Positions 1 to 12,323 of a DNA stretch of 64,000 nt are shown here, one piece after another. The notes under the pieces were generated by a model, which was not told where the DNA came from, searched no databases, and saw nothing but the letters and a program-made list of their open reading frames with translations. The position numbers were made by a program, and so were the translations under genes. Where the stretch lies: NCBI GenBank assembly GCA_030704615.1, contig CM060731.1:34844001-34908000 (forward strand). The letters run 5' to 3'. Position 1 is the first letter of the stretch. Each line of letters starts with the position of its first letter. Source of the DNA: Takakia lepidozioides (lineage: Eukaryota > Streptophyta > Takakiopsida > Takakiales > Takakiaceae).

Positions 1-3000
1 TTGGGATGACATGTTTTGGAGGGAAGCTTCAAGTTTGTATGTTTTTATTTATTTATTTTGGGTGTGTGTTTGTTAGGGATGGACATGTCAACCCTTACCA
101 AAACACATACAAAGCAGCATATGCAAGAAAATGTTGGTTTGATGTGAAAGTTGGCATGCACTTTGCATTTGTAATGTACATTATGAAAATTTGGGGTAGC
201 CCTTTTGGAAAATTCTCAAAGCCCCTCAACAAGCTTGGTCAAAGCAAATAAAGGTTTTTTTCAAAGCAAAAATTTAAAAAAACTTTCCCAGAAAAACAAT
301 ATAATCTCTCAAACCCAACGGTGAAAATTCCTGAAATTTGGGTAGATGGTGTAGAGGCCAACTAGATATGTATGTGTATGGTTCATTTTTGTGAATGAAT
401 GCTGGTAGATGGGTAGCCCCCGATTAGTTCCAAGGGGTAGTAGTTTTTGAGAGAGGAAAAATTCACCTTGTAAGGAAGCTAAGGATTAACTACCAAATAT
501 CTATATCTAAGCACGTGAGAATGTCGATACCCACCTATAGCTAGATAGGGGTTGGATATAGATTTTTCAAAAATTGTTTGTGTTGGTCTTATCTTGTATA
601 TTAACCTCCGTGAGGGAAAATGAACCCCCGTAATGATGACTGAATGTTAGATCTGAATGCTCCGGTTTTTGTCGCTTTCATGACTTTGGGCAATTACAAT
701 CTCGCTAAGATTTTGTTGTTGGTGTTGCTAGCTCGGGGAATCCACTCCCTATATAGTTTAGGGAATCATGTGCGATAAAGAGGTATTTTGTATGAGGATA
801 TTACTTTTTTCTTTCTTGTTTCATCCACCCTATAATTGTTTGATTTTGTAATATGCACAACTATCTGGCATACTATTGTTTTTATATTTGAATAACATTT
901 GGCTTCATGGTCGTCGGAGACACTTCCATTTATAAGTTAACGAATACTTAGTTGTATGAATGTTTCGCCGTTTCTCTAATAAATGGTCCTCATTCTCACT
1001 GTCTACGTACAACTTGACTCTTCTAACCCAATAACTCTCAATCTTCAATTTGCGTGTTAATTATGCACCTACACCATGCTTTGGACCCAAGTGGGTGAGC
1101 TGGGAATGAACGATTATCTTCAACTAACCACCGTACGAGTAGGGAGAAAGTCCATGGACCAGTGATATGAAATCCCCCAAAATATGTTGTCTCGCCAAGA
1201 TACCCCATAGACTAGTTAGATGAGTGAGCATTCGAGGCATCCACTTTGCCAGGAGGGCCACAATTTGCAACAAAGGGGCAATGATACCAAACCCACCATT
1301 TTTTATTTTTTATTTTATTTTTTCTGGGTTATCTGAGCCCAACTGACCAAGCTCAACGCTTGGGGAAGCAGGAGTTGCACCCCACAAGAAGTTAGGGGAA
1401 ATGGGAGTGCTATGACCCTAGGTTTGCAGGTAACACCATCTTTGTGACCCCATTCGGTATACCACTGGAAAATATGAACTCAATGTTTTGAGCGTTGCTG
1501 GCCCAAACAAGGAATCATAGTGATTAAGGATGGATAGAGACAAGATAGCATCACGCATTCTTGTTAAGGCAGGGCTAGCAACGGCCACTGGAACATGCGG
1601 AGCTCCTCGCCTCCATCCCAACACTCTCTTTAATTTTATCTCGGGTTCCGGTTACTTTCAAAAACCTTAAATAACCAGTGGTTTTCATCAAATAACCGCG
1701 GGTATTGGGTGGTTCTTCAAAAGGTTCTTTGCTCGGTCATTTGAATGCCCTACCTCTGCCAATTCCTAATCGGACTGGTTATTTCATTATTTCACCTCAC
1801 AGGATGATCCAATCACACTGGGGAAGATGCCATTGGAAAGATCTCAGTCTGGGCTACAAGTTTGGATTTTGATGCATGTCAATTAGATCAAAATCCAGGA
1901 AGATGTTTGTTGTTGAAGAAAGGGCCTTCAGGGGTGAACTTCATCCTTCACCCAGTCCAAATGTGAACACATCTCAAAATTTAAAAAAAGGTTGAGAAAA
2001 ACTCAATGGAGGAGCACATTCAGTGTGTCCCGGCCAGCATGCTTTTGGTGAAATTGCACCTCAACCAAAAGAATAGTGACCTTGATATGAGGCAAATCTG
2101 ATAGCCCAACAATGCAGTTTGGATCACAATGAAGGAGCTTCCATCCCACCTCAGCTATTCATATACTGTCCACCACAGCTAGACAGTGTTACAAAGCAAA
2201 GGGAAAAGAACCCAGATTACTGTCTCAATAGTGCTAGCTCTGGTGGGTACTTAGGTGGCAAGTAATGTGGGCATCATTGCAGCGCGAGCCGGGTGGTGGG
2301 TTCCACTGCCCATCTTCTGATTGTTTTCTGCATTGGTTCTGGTAAGGCTGCTACCCTCCACCACACTCTGTTATTTCAATACTGGTAAGGGTAAGTCGTA
2401 AGGGGTGCTAAAATCCACATGTGGATTCTTATCAGTGCTCTAGGGAGTAGTCTATTTCTTGACAGACTAGAAAAGGGGGGGTCACACATTTGTTGTTGTC
2501 CCTTCCACTATCATATTTATATCTAGGTTGTCTTGCAGAACCAGTCACATCATCTGACACAACCGTTGCTCCAACTCGTGAAAGGGGAAACTCAGGGAAT
2601 TATGTCTAGCGCATGGTTAGAAATTGGACCAAGCATATTTGTGCAAGGAAAGGTAATACAAGTAAGGCGGCAGTTGTTTTTTTCTTTAAGGAGGCAGTTG
2701 TTGTAGAGAAGCATGGTGTTGATGGTTTTCCTCACCGTTCAATGTAGGAGGCAGGGTAAGCTCCTATTTCACAGGTTCTGTTAACCCTGCATCATACATG
2801 ATTGTGCATATTTTTTTCCTCTATTGCCAGGCATATGGTAGTTTATGGTACCTCAAAACTGGTGTTGGTGCCTCACAAACCCGAGTGTAGATTGTGGTCT
2901 CAACAATATAAAACCTGCATTGACAGTGAATCCTTCTAGTGATACACTTGCCTCATTTGGCAAGGAGTCATACTTCGTAGGTCTCATCTTCCAAGAAACA

Positions 3001-3450
3001 CATGGACTTTTAGGCCACATACCATGAAGGAAAGATTTGGCTGTGCCTTTAAATGACACTTGTAGCGTAAGGTAGAAGTTCCAGTAGGTATCACCTAGAG
3101 AAGGGATGGGTTTCAACCTTCAATTTTGTTGCGCAAGATTGCTGACTTCTCCAGATTTTAAGGGAACAAAACAGTGTACTACTATCATGCTAGACTAACC
3201 AAATACACGATATAACTCGGTGTAACTTCTCAGCTACCACAGTCTTTGTACAAATCTGTTTACGTATATATATATAAACCATATCTTCAGTTGAGGTTTT
3301 CCTTTTCCCAGGATACATGTGGATCTTCAAACTATGTGGCTGGTGCTGCTGCTGCCTTCGATAGTTCTGGAGAAATTTTCTGCAGATCATTCACATCCGA
3401 AACATTTTAAAGTTTACCATCACTCAAGTCTCTCTCCCATAGTGATACAT
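1..3450. other. No gene seen
   Basis: Only short, unconserved open frames are present on both strands, and none shows recognisable motifs or exon-like splice architecture. The part nearest 3.4 kb lies downstream of the acetolactate-synthase-like gene and may hold its 3' untranslated region, but I see no defining polyadenylation signal. A pyrimidine-rich run lies around 1300-1325. Confidence 0.5.
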
Positions 3451-3458
3451 AGAGGCAC

Positions 3459-6400
3459 TCAAATACACGTAAGGAAACACTTGAATAGATCAATCAGCTT
3501 CAGGCCAAGGTCACTCACTTTTTCAGCTTCTGACTGGCACTGCCGCTGTTTCATCAAGCCTGGTAGTTCATGGTCCAAAATCTCATTGGCCCATGTGTAG
3601 TCCACAGGCACCTGACAGAGCATCAATTCGTGACCAACAAGCAAAAACTCAAGCACAGAAAGTCACTTACAGCCATGTTAAGTGAGAAGCACAGAGTACA
3701 TTAAGCTTCTAGCACATACGCTATCATGAACATGTGTCCTATCCTTGAGAAAGGAGAAGAACACATTACAAAGTACCTCAATCAGTTTCACGCCCACTTT
3801 ATGATAGAGGCATTCATGTAGAAGTTCCGATAACTCATCTGCACTATTGACGCGGTGGCCCTTGGCACCATAGCTGCAGTGAATCATGCATGATGTTTGT
3901 CACAGTATCAGCAGAGTGAGGACAAATTGGGTAGCATCTCCCTTCCTTTTACCCAATTATTACTCTTGTGTGGCAGCTCCAGTCATCTCTGGAATAAAAT
4001 CACATGAAATTTTATGATTCTCGATTTTGGATGCCTAAATTAACTGATTTTACAGAGTATATAATAGATGCAATTATAAGCCACAGCTTGCAACATTGAA
4101 ACTACCATATGGTGTATTTGAAGCTCTTTAACCCTCTCCCTTAGCTCCCCTTCCTTTTGTGTTCCGCTCAAACTGGGCGCGGTGTCAATGGCCACAAGGC
4201 TACTGCAAACAGAGTCTTAAGAGAACATTCTCTCTTAACTGCCTCAGCTGAGAAGCAGCTTTTGGAGTTGGTGCAAGATTTTTAAAACTTTGCTCACCTG
4301 TTTGCATAAGCCACAAAATCAGGGTTTGTCAAATCTAGCCCAAATCTGCAAGACGCAATTTCACAAAACAAAGATTAGCTTCCATCAGAATGAAAACTTA
4401 GACAAAGCTTGCTTATACAAAGTACAAGCTACCGTTAAGAACCAAAGATGAAGACAAAACAAAGAAGACTGAGATCAATGAAAAGTGGAGGAGGATGAGG
4501 AGAGGATGCAGAAACTCACTTCTGAAATCCAACTCCGTTTTGCTTCCACTTTATCATTCCAAATGCATTATCGTTCAAAACGATCACAGTTAAGTTTAGT
4601 TGTAAGCGCACTGCCGTTTCCATCTCCTGCACATCCTCTTACTATCGTAGTAAGTATCTCACTTACCAAGGTTTTGCCTCCTCAACTCCTGTGTGCAACT
4701 CTATCTCTATCTCCCTAAATTGTTAAAACTCATTAAGAAATCATAATAACAGACTGAGAAAGGGATCAGAGAAACCATGCCTGCGAATTCATCATAAAGC
4801 CTCCATCACCACAGAGGGCCACGACTTTCTTGTCTGGGTGAAGTAGTGCCACTGCTATTGCTGATGGTAGCCCTGCACCCATGGATGCTAGGGCATTGTC
4901 CAAAAGCACCGTGTTAGGCAGAAAGGCCTGCCCACCCACCCACCATTGCCCTTCATTTGACTAAGTCAAGTAGTTTTTTGTGCAACGATTATCAACACAA
5001 AGTTGAATCTTTCGTTTCTCCCAAAGAACTGCTAGTCAAGTGCTACAAGGTCTGTTGAAGGAATACAATGAAACAATGAATGAGTAATATGGCCAACTTC
5101 CTCCTTTTGATGCTATAAGACTCTTTCATTTTGCCGAAATTATCTAGTCCCTAAAACATTCAGGGTTGTGCACAAACATTGACGTGGGAGGATAGGCAAA
5201 AGGAGACCGCACCTTGTAGCATCTTGCAAACCAAATCTTGTACAATCCTGCCCAAATAAAGAGAGGTATATATTTAGCTACATGCCACTCTCTTTCTCAA
5301 GGAGTTCCTCTGCTTGTTTGTGCTCTTCTCTAACTGTGCTCTGCTTAGGAAGGCTGCAGCAGACAAAGAGGACAATGGAAGGTAAAGAGGTTTGAGAAGG
5401 GGAACAAATTTACTCACCATTGTCCAAGCAAATAACACCATCATCTGGCATCTGTTTCCTGCATGTCAGCAGTTTTCGGAGTATAAGACTTTGTCTCTCG
5501 CAGGGAAGGAAATTGTAGACCTCTACAGCCTCTAAGAATGACCTCGTCAGTAAAGTTACAGAAGGGGGTAATGCAAGAATAGAAGAACAAAATTCAAGGG
5601 GAGGAAAGGAGACCAGTTGTCTGATCGTTGTCAAGAACCTTTGAAACTTCTCTTTTGCTGGCTGACATGCAAAGACGAGACTACTTGCACATATTACTAA
5701 GAAGGAGTTCATCAACTTGTTGAATACCGTAGATCAGAAACAATTCGTTGAGGCATCAACGGAAAGCGAGGGTCATCTGCACCCTTGCACAAGTGCTGCT
5801 CCAGCTCTTCTCTCACCTACACCATAGACCACAATCACACGCTTCACAACTCACCATAACACTCCACCTTGTGGCAGGAAAGGCTATCATAATTCTTTGT
5901 CCTTTTTGACCCCCACGATTCCCTGTCCATACTGTCCTCTATTGTACCATCTTTTTACGGGTGTCTGTCTGTTCCTTTGCATCAGAAAGTGCTGGAACTG
6001 ATTGCACATACTTTTCAGCTAGAGTAGGCTCTACAGCCCACATGCAGTCTCCAAGTTATCTTTCCTCAACTTCACCCTGACATTCCACCACACCATTGCA
6101 AGCAGTGACTCTGTCTGTACCCTCACTTCTAAAGGTAAGACCAACATTTAGGACCAATATACCTGCATCATAAAAGAAAAATCCCAGTGGGATTGTGGCT
6201 GCAAGTGCTCCTTAATCTGCCAAATTGCATTGGCTATGTCTCCCACCACGTCCAGCTGCACAAAAGAAGCCCCACACTGGTCAATGCGTACCGCTCATAT
6301 CCTCCCTTGAAGATTCATTGCAGGGCTGTGACATGGAGCAACCCCTGACCCAGTTCCTCGCCACTAGGTAGCAATGCCACCCACTTGTATTCTCTTGCAT

Positions 6401-9400
6401 AGTGTCAGTCTTGGCTGGATGCCAGTCCACACAAGCGACATTGCAAGAAAAAGCATGGAAGAGCCAACCTGAGGGAAATATATGTTGTCCACTTTTGCAG
6501 TGTAGAAGTTGACATGGATGACAAGGGGTTTTTTTCCATGTCTGCCAAGCCCACGCATCCACCATCTCTTAATTGACACACAGATCATGCCCTTTTGGTG
6601 TACTTACTTTTTTTACTGCTTTAATCCCAAAAACAAAACACCTATGAAAATGCTGCATCCTGTGCCACAAATCTGCATCTTTTGATTACCATGGGTGATA
6701 CTGTGTGACCAGAGACATTCCCTTTGGTTTCTGATGAGGATATCTGGCAAGTCAATTATGAGAGTAAGTGAAAACAATTATTGCACACATAAAACCTGTC
6801 ACCTGCATTATTCACCAAATATAGCATTCATAGATTCCTTCTTTCTCTTGTGCCATAAGCTCCTCGGGATTGTCATGGACGTTACAAACTTTCTTATAAA
6901 GTACTATCATTTCATTCCCCTCTTTCCTTCTGGCTGCCTGCACAACGGGCAATTGCACTCTCCTTTCCTTTCAGCCCTGAGTTTAAATTTCAGAGGACAA
7001 ATATTCATTTTCTGATTCACTGTCCGGGGTTCTCTCACCAGAGAGACACTCTCCTCAAATCTATCAAGGGAATTGTCCCTGTACCTCTGTTTATCAACTT
7101 TGAAAGTCTTGAGGCTGAGCCAAAAGCCCAGGCCCTTTTGGGGCCTAGTTATTGGGCAAACCATACACAGCAGATTGATGCTTGTCTGAAGGGATTTCTA
7201 GAGGATATCTGGAAAACCCGGATCAATTTTTTTTTCCAAGGTAAGTCTTACTACTGACGTCAGCCCCTGACAAAGGTAGGTTCTGTCCCTTCGTGTTCCG
7301 CTCAAACTGGGCGCGGGGTCAATGGCCACAAGGCTACGGCAAACAACGTCTTATGAGTACATTCTCTGTCCTCTCACTCCATACAAAAAGAGACATGCAT
7401 AGCCAGCCAGTCACTAACAGTACATACCCACAGTTGAGATGTGACGGAGGGAGAAAAGGTGAGTATCACATACTGCATAATGAAGGGGGGTTTCTCAACG
7501 ACATCATGCCCAACATTAATGATCAAATCTGCTTTCTCAATACACAGATGTACATAGTCATTGGCTGACAAAGCGCAGCATCCTAAATACAGTGGATGGG
7601 CCTCTGCAATGATTACAATAGTGGATTAGATCCCTGTCTCTCTTTGTTCTTCTACATGGTCGATGTATTTAATGCTTCCATAAATCTTTTGATCTTTATC
7701 TAGCATATACTGGTTGAAAATTTGTATGAGGAAACACAAACGGAGTCTGGGTGTGACGAGGTACATCACAACAGGCATCAACACTGCTCAGGGCAGCTCG
7801 GATATTGCACAAATGTTTATTACTAATAAAAACTTGACACTTGTCAGACACTACAGGGAGTCCACATGGAGCATACAGGACATCTAGAAGATGCCCTAAA
7901 ACCCCTATTCCCAGGGAAGCCACATACTAGTAAATTCCTGATGGAGCTAAGAGATATACCGGTGATAACACCCTTGCCCATTTGAGTTGTGATGAAAGGA
8001 ATCTTAAATTGGTCCACAAACTCACGGAGCCTGCCAGTCACATGGAGTTAGATCGAGTTGGAGAGTTATGACATCACCTGATTGCATTTCAGTAGGGGAA
8101 CCTCACATACTAAACAACTTACACCAGGTAGAGATCATCAAGCCTTAGATTGAGGATATAGGGAAGGCTAAAAGGATGGGAAAGTGTGATGGCCAACACT
8201 CACATCTTGAGCGTGTGTTTACGATTGGCCCCAGCCCCTACAAGTAAAAGTGGATGAGAAGCAGCATGTATCAATTCCACAGCTCTTGCAATGGCCTTCC
8301 CCTCTGCAATTGGCCGCCTCACTGGGTACACTGGAAATGGCTCTGCATTGGTAGTGGTGCCAGCAATGTCTTCAGGCAACTCCAGATGCACTGCACCTGG
8401 TCGTTCCTCCTCTGCCACTCTCATCCCCTCCCTCACCAATGATGGCACCAAATCTCCATCCACAATCTGTTTCGTGAACTGTATCCATTGTGCGAGACAG
8501 GTGCTGTCATTACACTCAGCAGTTTGTCCAGCTAAAAATAGCTGGATTTTCATCAATGACAACAACAGAAATTCTTCCTGGAAGAAACAGCCAAACAGAG
8601 TGGACGAGAGAAGACTCCGGCAGAAGCCAGCGTAAACATGAGCCCTTCCACTTGCTGGTACTGCCCACTCTCAGGCGTGGACTTTGAGCCTACACAGAAT
8701 TGAAACCTTCGTCCTGCCCTGTTTATTTTCTCATGCTTTTTGTACGTCATTAGAAGTAGATGCTGTACAATCCTCAGAATACCACACCAGGGCTCCATCC
8801 TGCTCACCTTCTCTCATAACCACACTTGCTCATACATACCTCAGGGACCTCTTCCCTTATCTGATGCACTGGACTGTAAAGCAGGTATAAAATCCCTCAC
8901 TGAAGAAAAGAGCGAAACAACATGCTCAAGGGCAGTTAACTTGCAGAATGAATGCAACAGTGGCACAGTGTCCACTTGGCAGCTTAAAACCTCTCCTTCC
9001 TTGACTAATACAAGACAGACCTACCTTAGTGATGGGTCGCATGTTTTCCACAATGTCCACAATTTGAAAAGAGCCTTGCTTGCTCTGCCGGATTGGTTTC
9101 TGCCCTGTGATCATCATCTGATTCCCACATCCAGCCCATGATTTTCAGTTATACATGACACCAGTCATGAATTCAACATGTCTTTAGTCCCCCAGTCCAT
9201 CTTCCACCCTCCCGCTCCCTCCACCCCTTTCTCCTGTCCAGACAATCAAATCACTGCAAAGTTGCTAACAAAGGGCTGAGTCTAGTATACTCTGGTGGGC
9301 TGAAGGCTCCACAACAGCTCTGCTCCCGTGACAGTTGTATTCAAGGGCTCTACGTCCTCACAATGGTGAGTCATGGCCAATGTTCACAGGAAGAGTCAAG

Positions 9401-10420
9401 GAGATAGCACTCCATCACATACACACACCATCCTTGGCCCCTCCCCTCCCCTCCCCTCCAGGTGTATTGAACAACACACAAAGGTGGTAAGAGGGTCACC
9501 ATGGGGAAGCCAGCCAATTGGGCATAGGCAGCTGCTGTCGCGAAATTGGTGGCACCAGGGCCAAGGGTGGACAAGCATACTCCAGTCTTGCCAGTGAGAC
9601 GACCCACTGTGGCTGCCATAAATCCCGCAGCCTGCTCATGTCGTGTCAACACCAGCTTTATACGCGACCTTCTCAGCGACTCCAGGAGGTCCAAGTTCTC
9701 TTCTCCAGGTATCCCAAAAATGTATCTGCCCAGACCAACATTACACTCCGTAAATATCACTGAACATATGTTCGACATGCACGCACGTTCATTCTTTAGG
9801 ATGGGAATTTGCAGCAAGGAAGCACCCTGAGCAATGAAAGGATCCCAAATTCTCTTCCCAGAAACAAGACACCCTCCATCACCATCAAGTCAACATCTCA
9901 TGTATGTATGGCAAGCTAAAAATTTCTCCGAGTCCAAAACGTACTTGTTGTAATAGATGATAAGGAAGAACACTGCCAGGACCCATCACGCTAAGCTAGA
10001 CAAGCATGCCAAAATCCTCCACGTAGTTCCCAAATTGATTGAGCTACACAACGAACCTCGGCTAAAGAGACGAGAAGTGTCAGCAGAGTCATTGCAAGAA
10101 AGGAATCTCTCAATCCAAAACACGAGTCAAGTTGTTGCCAGCTTCACAGGAAGGAACATGACAGGAAGAGTTGCAGGTCGCTCCACTTACTCAATGTTCT
10201 CATTCTCCAGAGCCTGAACCATAACATCCGATGTCTTCCGCTTACCATCCTGCCCCATAGTTACAGGGAATGGTGCTCCCTTCCTCAGATTGCTCTTGGG
10301 ATCACTGCTGCAGATATGTAGAGCAGAAGGAAAGAGCAGACGAACTGGCCATCGCTCGATGCTGTGTAGGTGGCAGAAAAGGGGCGACACGTGCGACTTC
10401 CACTCAAACCTTAACAACAA
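3459..10420 (-). CDS. Acetolactate synthase-like TPP-dependent enzyme, bacterial type, 16 exons
   Basis: Thiamine-diphosphate enzyme most like bacterial acetolactate synthase large subunits. It is expected to decarboxylate a 2-keto acid; the true substrate cannot be read from sequence. Exons (high to low): 10420 or 10258-10191, 9725-9500, 9117-9025, 8478-8204, 8030-7960, 7603-7474, 6541-6469, 6255-6163, 5816-5728, 5458-5418, 5247-5213, 4927-4781, 4626-4520, 4345-4298, 3873-3777, 3611-3459. All phases agree, giving 581 aa from the ATG at 10258. An in-frame ATG at 10420 adds 54 residues that could be a targeting peptide. N-terminal TPP domain: FGIPGEENLD and TRHEQAAGF, whose Glu (about residue 53) is the conserved catalytic Glu. 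Middle domain: PGAVHLELPEDIA. C-terminal TPP/Mg site: GDGGFMMN (about 438) and NDNAFGM. The intron after 4781 has a GC donor. LINE debris lies in two introns (about 4150 and 6930-7367). Confidence 0.85.
4150..4234 (+). mobile_element. LINE 3'-end fragment (family A)
   Basis: About 85 bp match the terminal sequence of the LINE copies at 7001-7367, 16406-17040 and 26005-26823, including the shared stretches GCTCAAACTGGGCGC and CAATGGCCACAAGGCTAC and the end AACATTCTCT. It lies in the intron between exons 14 and 15 of the acetolactate-synthase-like gene. Only the extreme 3' end is present, as expected of severe 5' truncation. Confidence 0.7.
6927..7367 (+). mobile_element. LINE family A copy with inverted 5' part
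   Basis: Positions 7001-7367 match the + strand of the 26005-26823 copy, covering the HFLIHC zinc-site region to the 3' end. Positions 6927-6993 match the segment that should lie immediately upstream, but in reverse complement: the minus strand reads KFKLRAERKGECNCPLC. Such 5' inversion is known for LINEs and is explained by twin priming. It lies in the intron between exons 6 and 7 of the acetolactate-synthase-like gene. The reading frame is broken, so the copy is dead. Confidence 0.75.
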
Positions 10421-10812
10421 TCAATCATGTTTGCACACAAGTCTGATCAATTCTTCTTCATTTGGTGGAAGCATCTGTCTGTTTCCTGCAAATTCCTGTA
10501 TGTGGAAGAACTTTAGAGTTGTGGAAATGAAATGAGGATCCCAATGGAGGATGGGTTACTTGTTGTGAGAATAACCATGCTTGAAGAGCAATTGCAAATT
10601 GTTATGAGATCTAAAAAGCAATGAGGTTGTTGGGCTGTGAAAGGGTTAATGGCTCAAGTTATTCCATTGCATCTCATTTGTAAGCAGTCTGAAGAATTCT
10701 GGCAAACAGTAGAAATGTTAGTGAGTGCAAGTCTAAACCCTTGCATTTGATTCCATTCAGCAAAAGAAAAAGCTCATTGTCAATCTTGAAAGAATTTAGG
10801 AGACAGCATCTT

Positions 10813-12323
10813 CTATTTGATGGGAGTACAAGCAACCATGGCTAACAGGAGAATCATGAAGGTAGCTACAGGGTTGTTTGGGTTTAGACACAAAACTAGG
10901 ACACTGACCAGTAGCTCTCTGATGAGCCCAGTGAAGCCCCGACAACATTTACAACCAATCTTGTCAGGTGTCAGCCCTCTTTGGCAGAACCTCAACTGCC
11001 ATGTACAGAAAAAACGTTGTGGAGCATACAGTTGGTAATCTTGAACAGTCACACTGCCAAAATGTGAATGGAAGGAACGAACAATCGGATTTCTTCCCTC
11101 GCAGTGGTAAGCATTTGAATCCCAATCTATAGGCCAGACTGTGATCAAGCTCAGCACTAACAGGGTGACAAATACACTCACTCCAGCCTTGCCTCATCAT
11201 CCTTTGCCGATTGAGTGACTTAAACCAAACGCTTGCAATGACAAGAGACTTCATCGGGAATGGCTTGCAACTCTACTTGTTATTCCAGGAGGGCGTCCAG
11301 GGCCGTCAACTTGTTGTCCTCTTCACTAGAAGCTGCTGCGTCAGCAGGGCCACGGGTGGAGTGTCTGACAGCAGCACTAGATTCTCCATTGACCTGGCTT
11401 CCACATCTTGGGTGGCACTCTTGAAATGATTCCTCACTGTGGTACTCATTCTCCGTAGCATAGACAACCTGCGAAGACCTACATCTTTGCCTGATTTGAT
11501 CGAAAATCTCAAAATGTAAGCTGCTTCACAACAATTCCCCGAAATGTGTCTTGGACAACCACTTAGCTGAACCGCTACCAGCATCACCGTACAAGGTTCT
11601 GCCAAGACGAATTCCCAACTTCACCTCCAGCAGGATGCCTGAAGTGTCTGTCCAAAGCAGATTGAATGGCTGTCACAAAGAGGTGGGAGCGACAGCAGGC
11701 AATCATGCAGGGCCCACATCTCTTGCATGTTCTCAAAGATCCCCACCATGGTTACAGATGAGTAGTCCCTGTCCACTGCTATTCTGTTTATAGTCTCCAG
11801 CAAACAAATCCATAACCCTTCGCCTGGTACAGGGGAGGACCAATATCTGTTCATACAAACAAGAACACAATCAACGTAGAACCTTGCCTTATTGGTCAGA
11901 CACGTGTAAGGTCAACAATTAGACATCATCCACTCACAGTATGACCTTTTGAAGGAGCCATCTACAATTTTTTAACTGTCAAGAAGACTACGACTACTGG
12001 TAGACATGATAGAAATTACCTGCATATTGCTTTGTAGTGAATCTCGGCATGTGGATTGAAGGAGACAGCGTGCAACCATACACTGATCTGCGTAGTTTCC
12101 AGCATGAGAAGATGTCAGTCAACTCCACACGAAATTTAGTCAAAAGATCGCCTCAAAAAGAGTCTAACTGCAAGTTGCTAGCCGAACTTCAAAATCCGAG
12201 GACTAAAGGCCAGAAAACGACCTACTCACATTATGGCCCTTGTAGCTGTACATTTTCATCTCATCTCCCAAAAACTGCTCAGAAAATTCTGGCAAAAGCC
12301 AGTTCTCCATCTCGTTGATTGCT
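10813..12323 (-). pseudogene. Partial HAT1 duplicate, decayed
   Basis: Three blocks match exons of the HAT1 gene at 37957-42941. About 12230-12320 matches exon 3 and reads on into the following intron. About 12019-12088 matches exon 4 (FNPHAEIHYKA against FNAHAEINYKA in the parent). About 11200-11860 matches the long last exon (LLETINRIAVDRD against LLETVNRIAVDRD). Exons 5-9 are missing: only about 160 bp separate the exon 4 and exon 10 matches, against about 2.4 kb in the parent. Similarity continues past the gene end to about 10813 (compare 37560-37800). Intron and 3' flank sequence are kept, so this is a genomic duplication, not a retrocopy. The acetyl-CoA loop is frameshifted and the catalytic MEDPSE region reads MVGIFE, so it cannot be functional. 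Confidence 0.85.

Noticed and set aside
9421-9465. CCCCT-type repeat as a functional element
   Set aside because: Simple-sequence run of four units in an intron with no sign of function.
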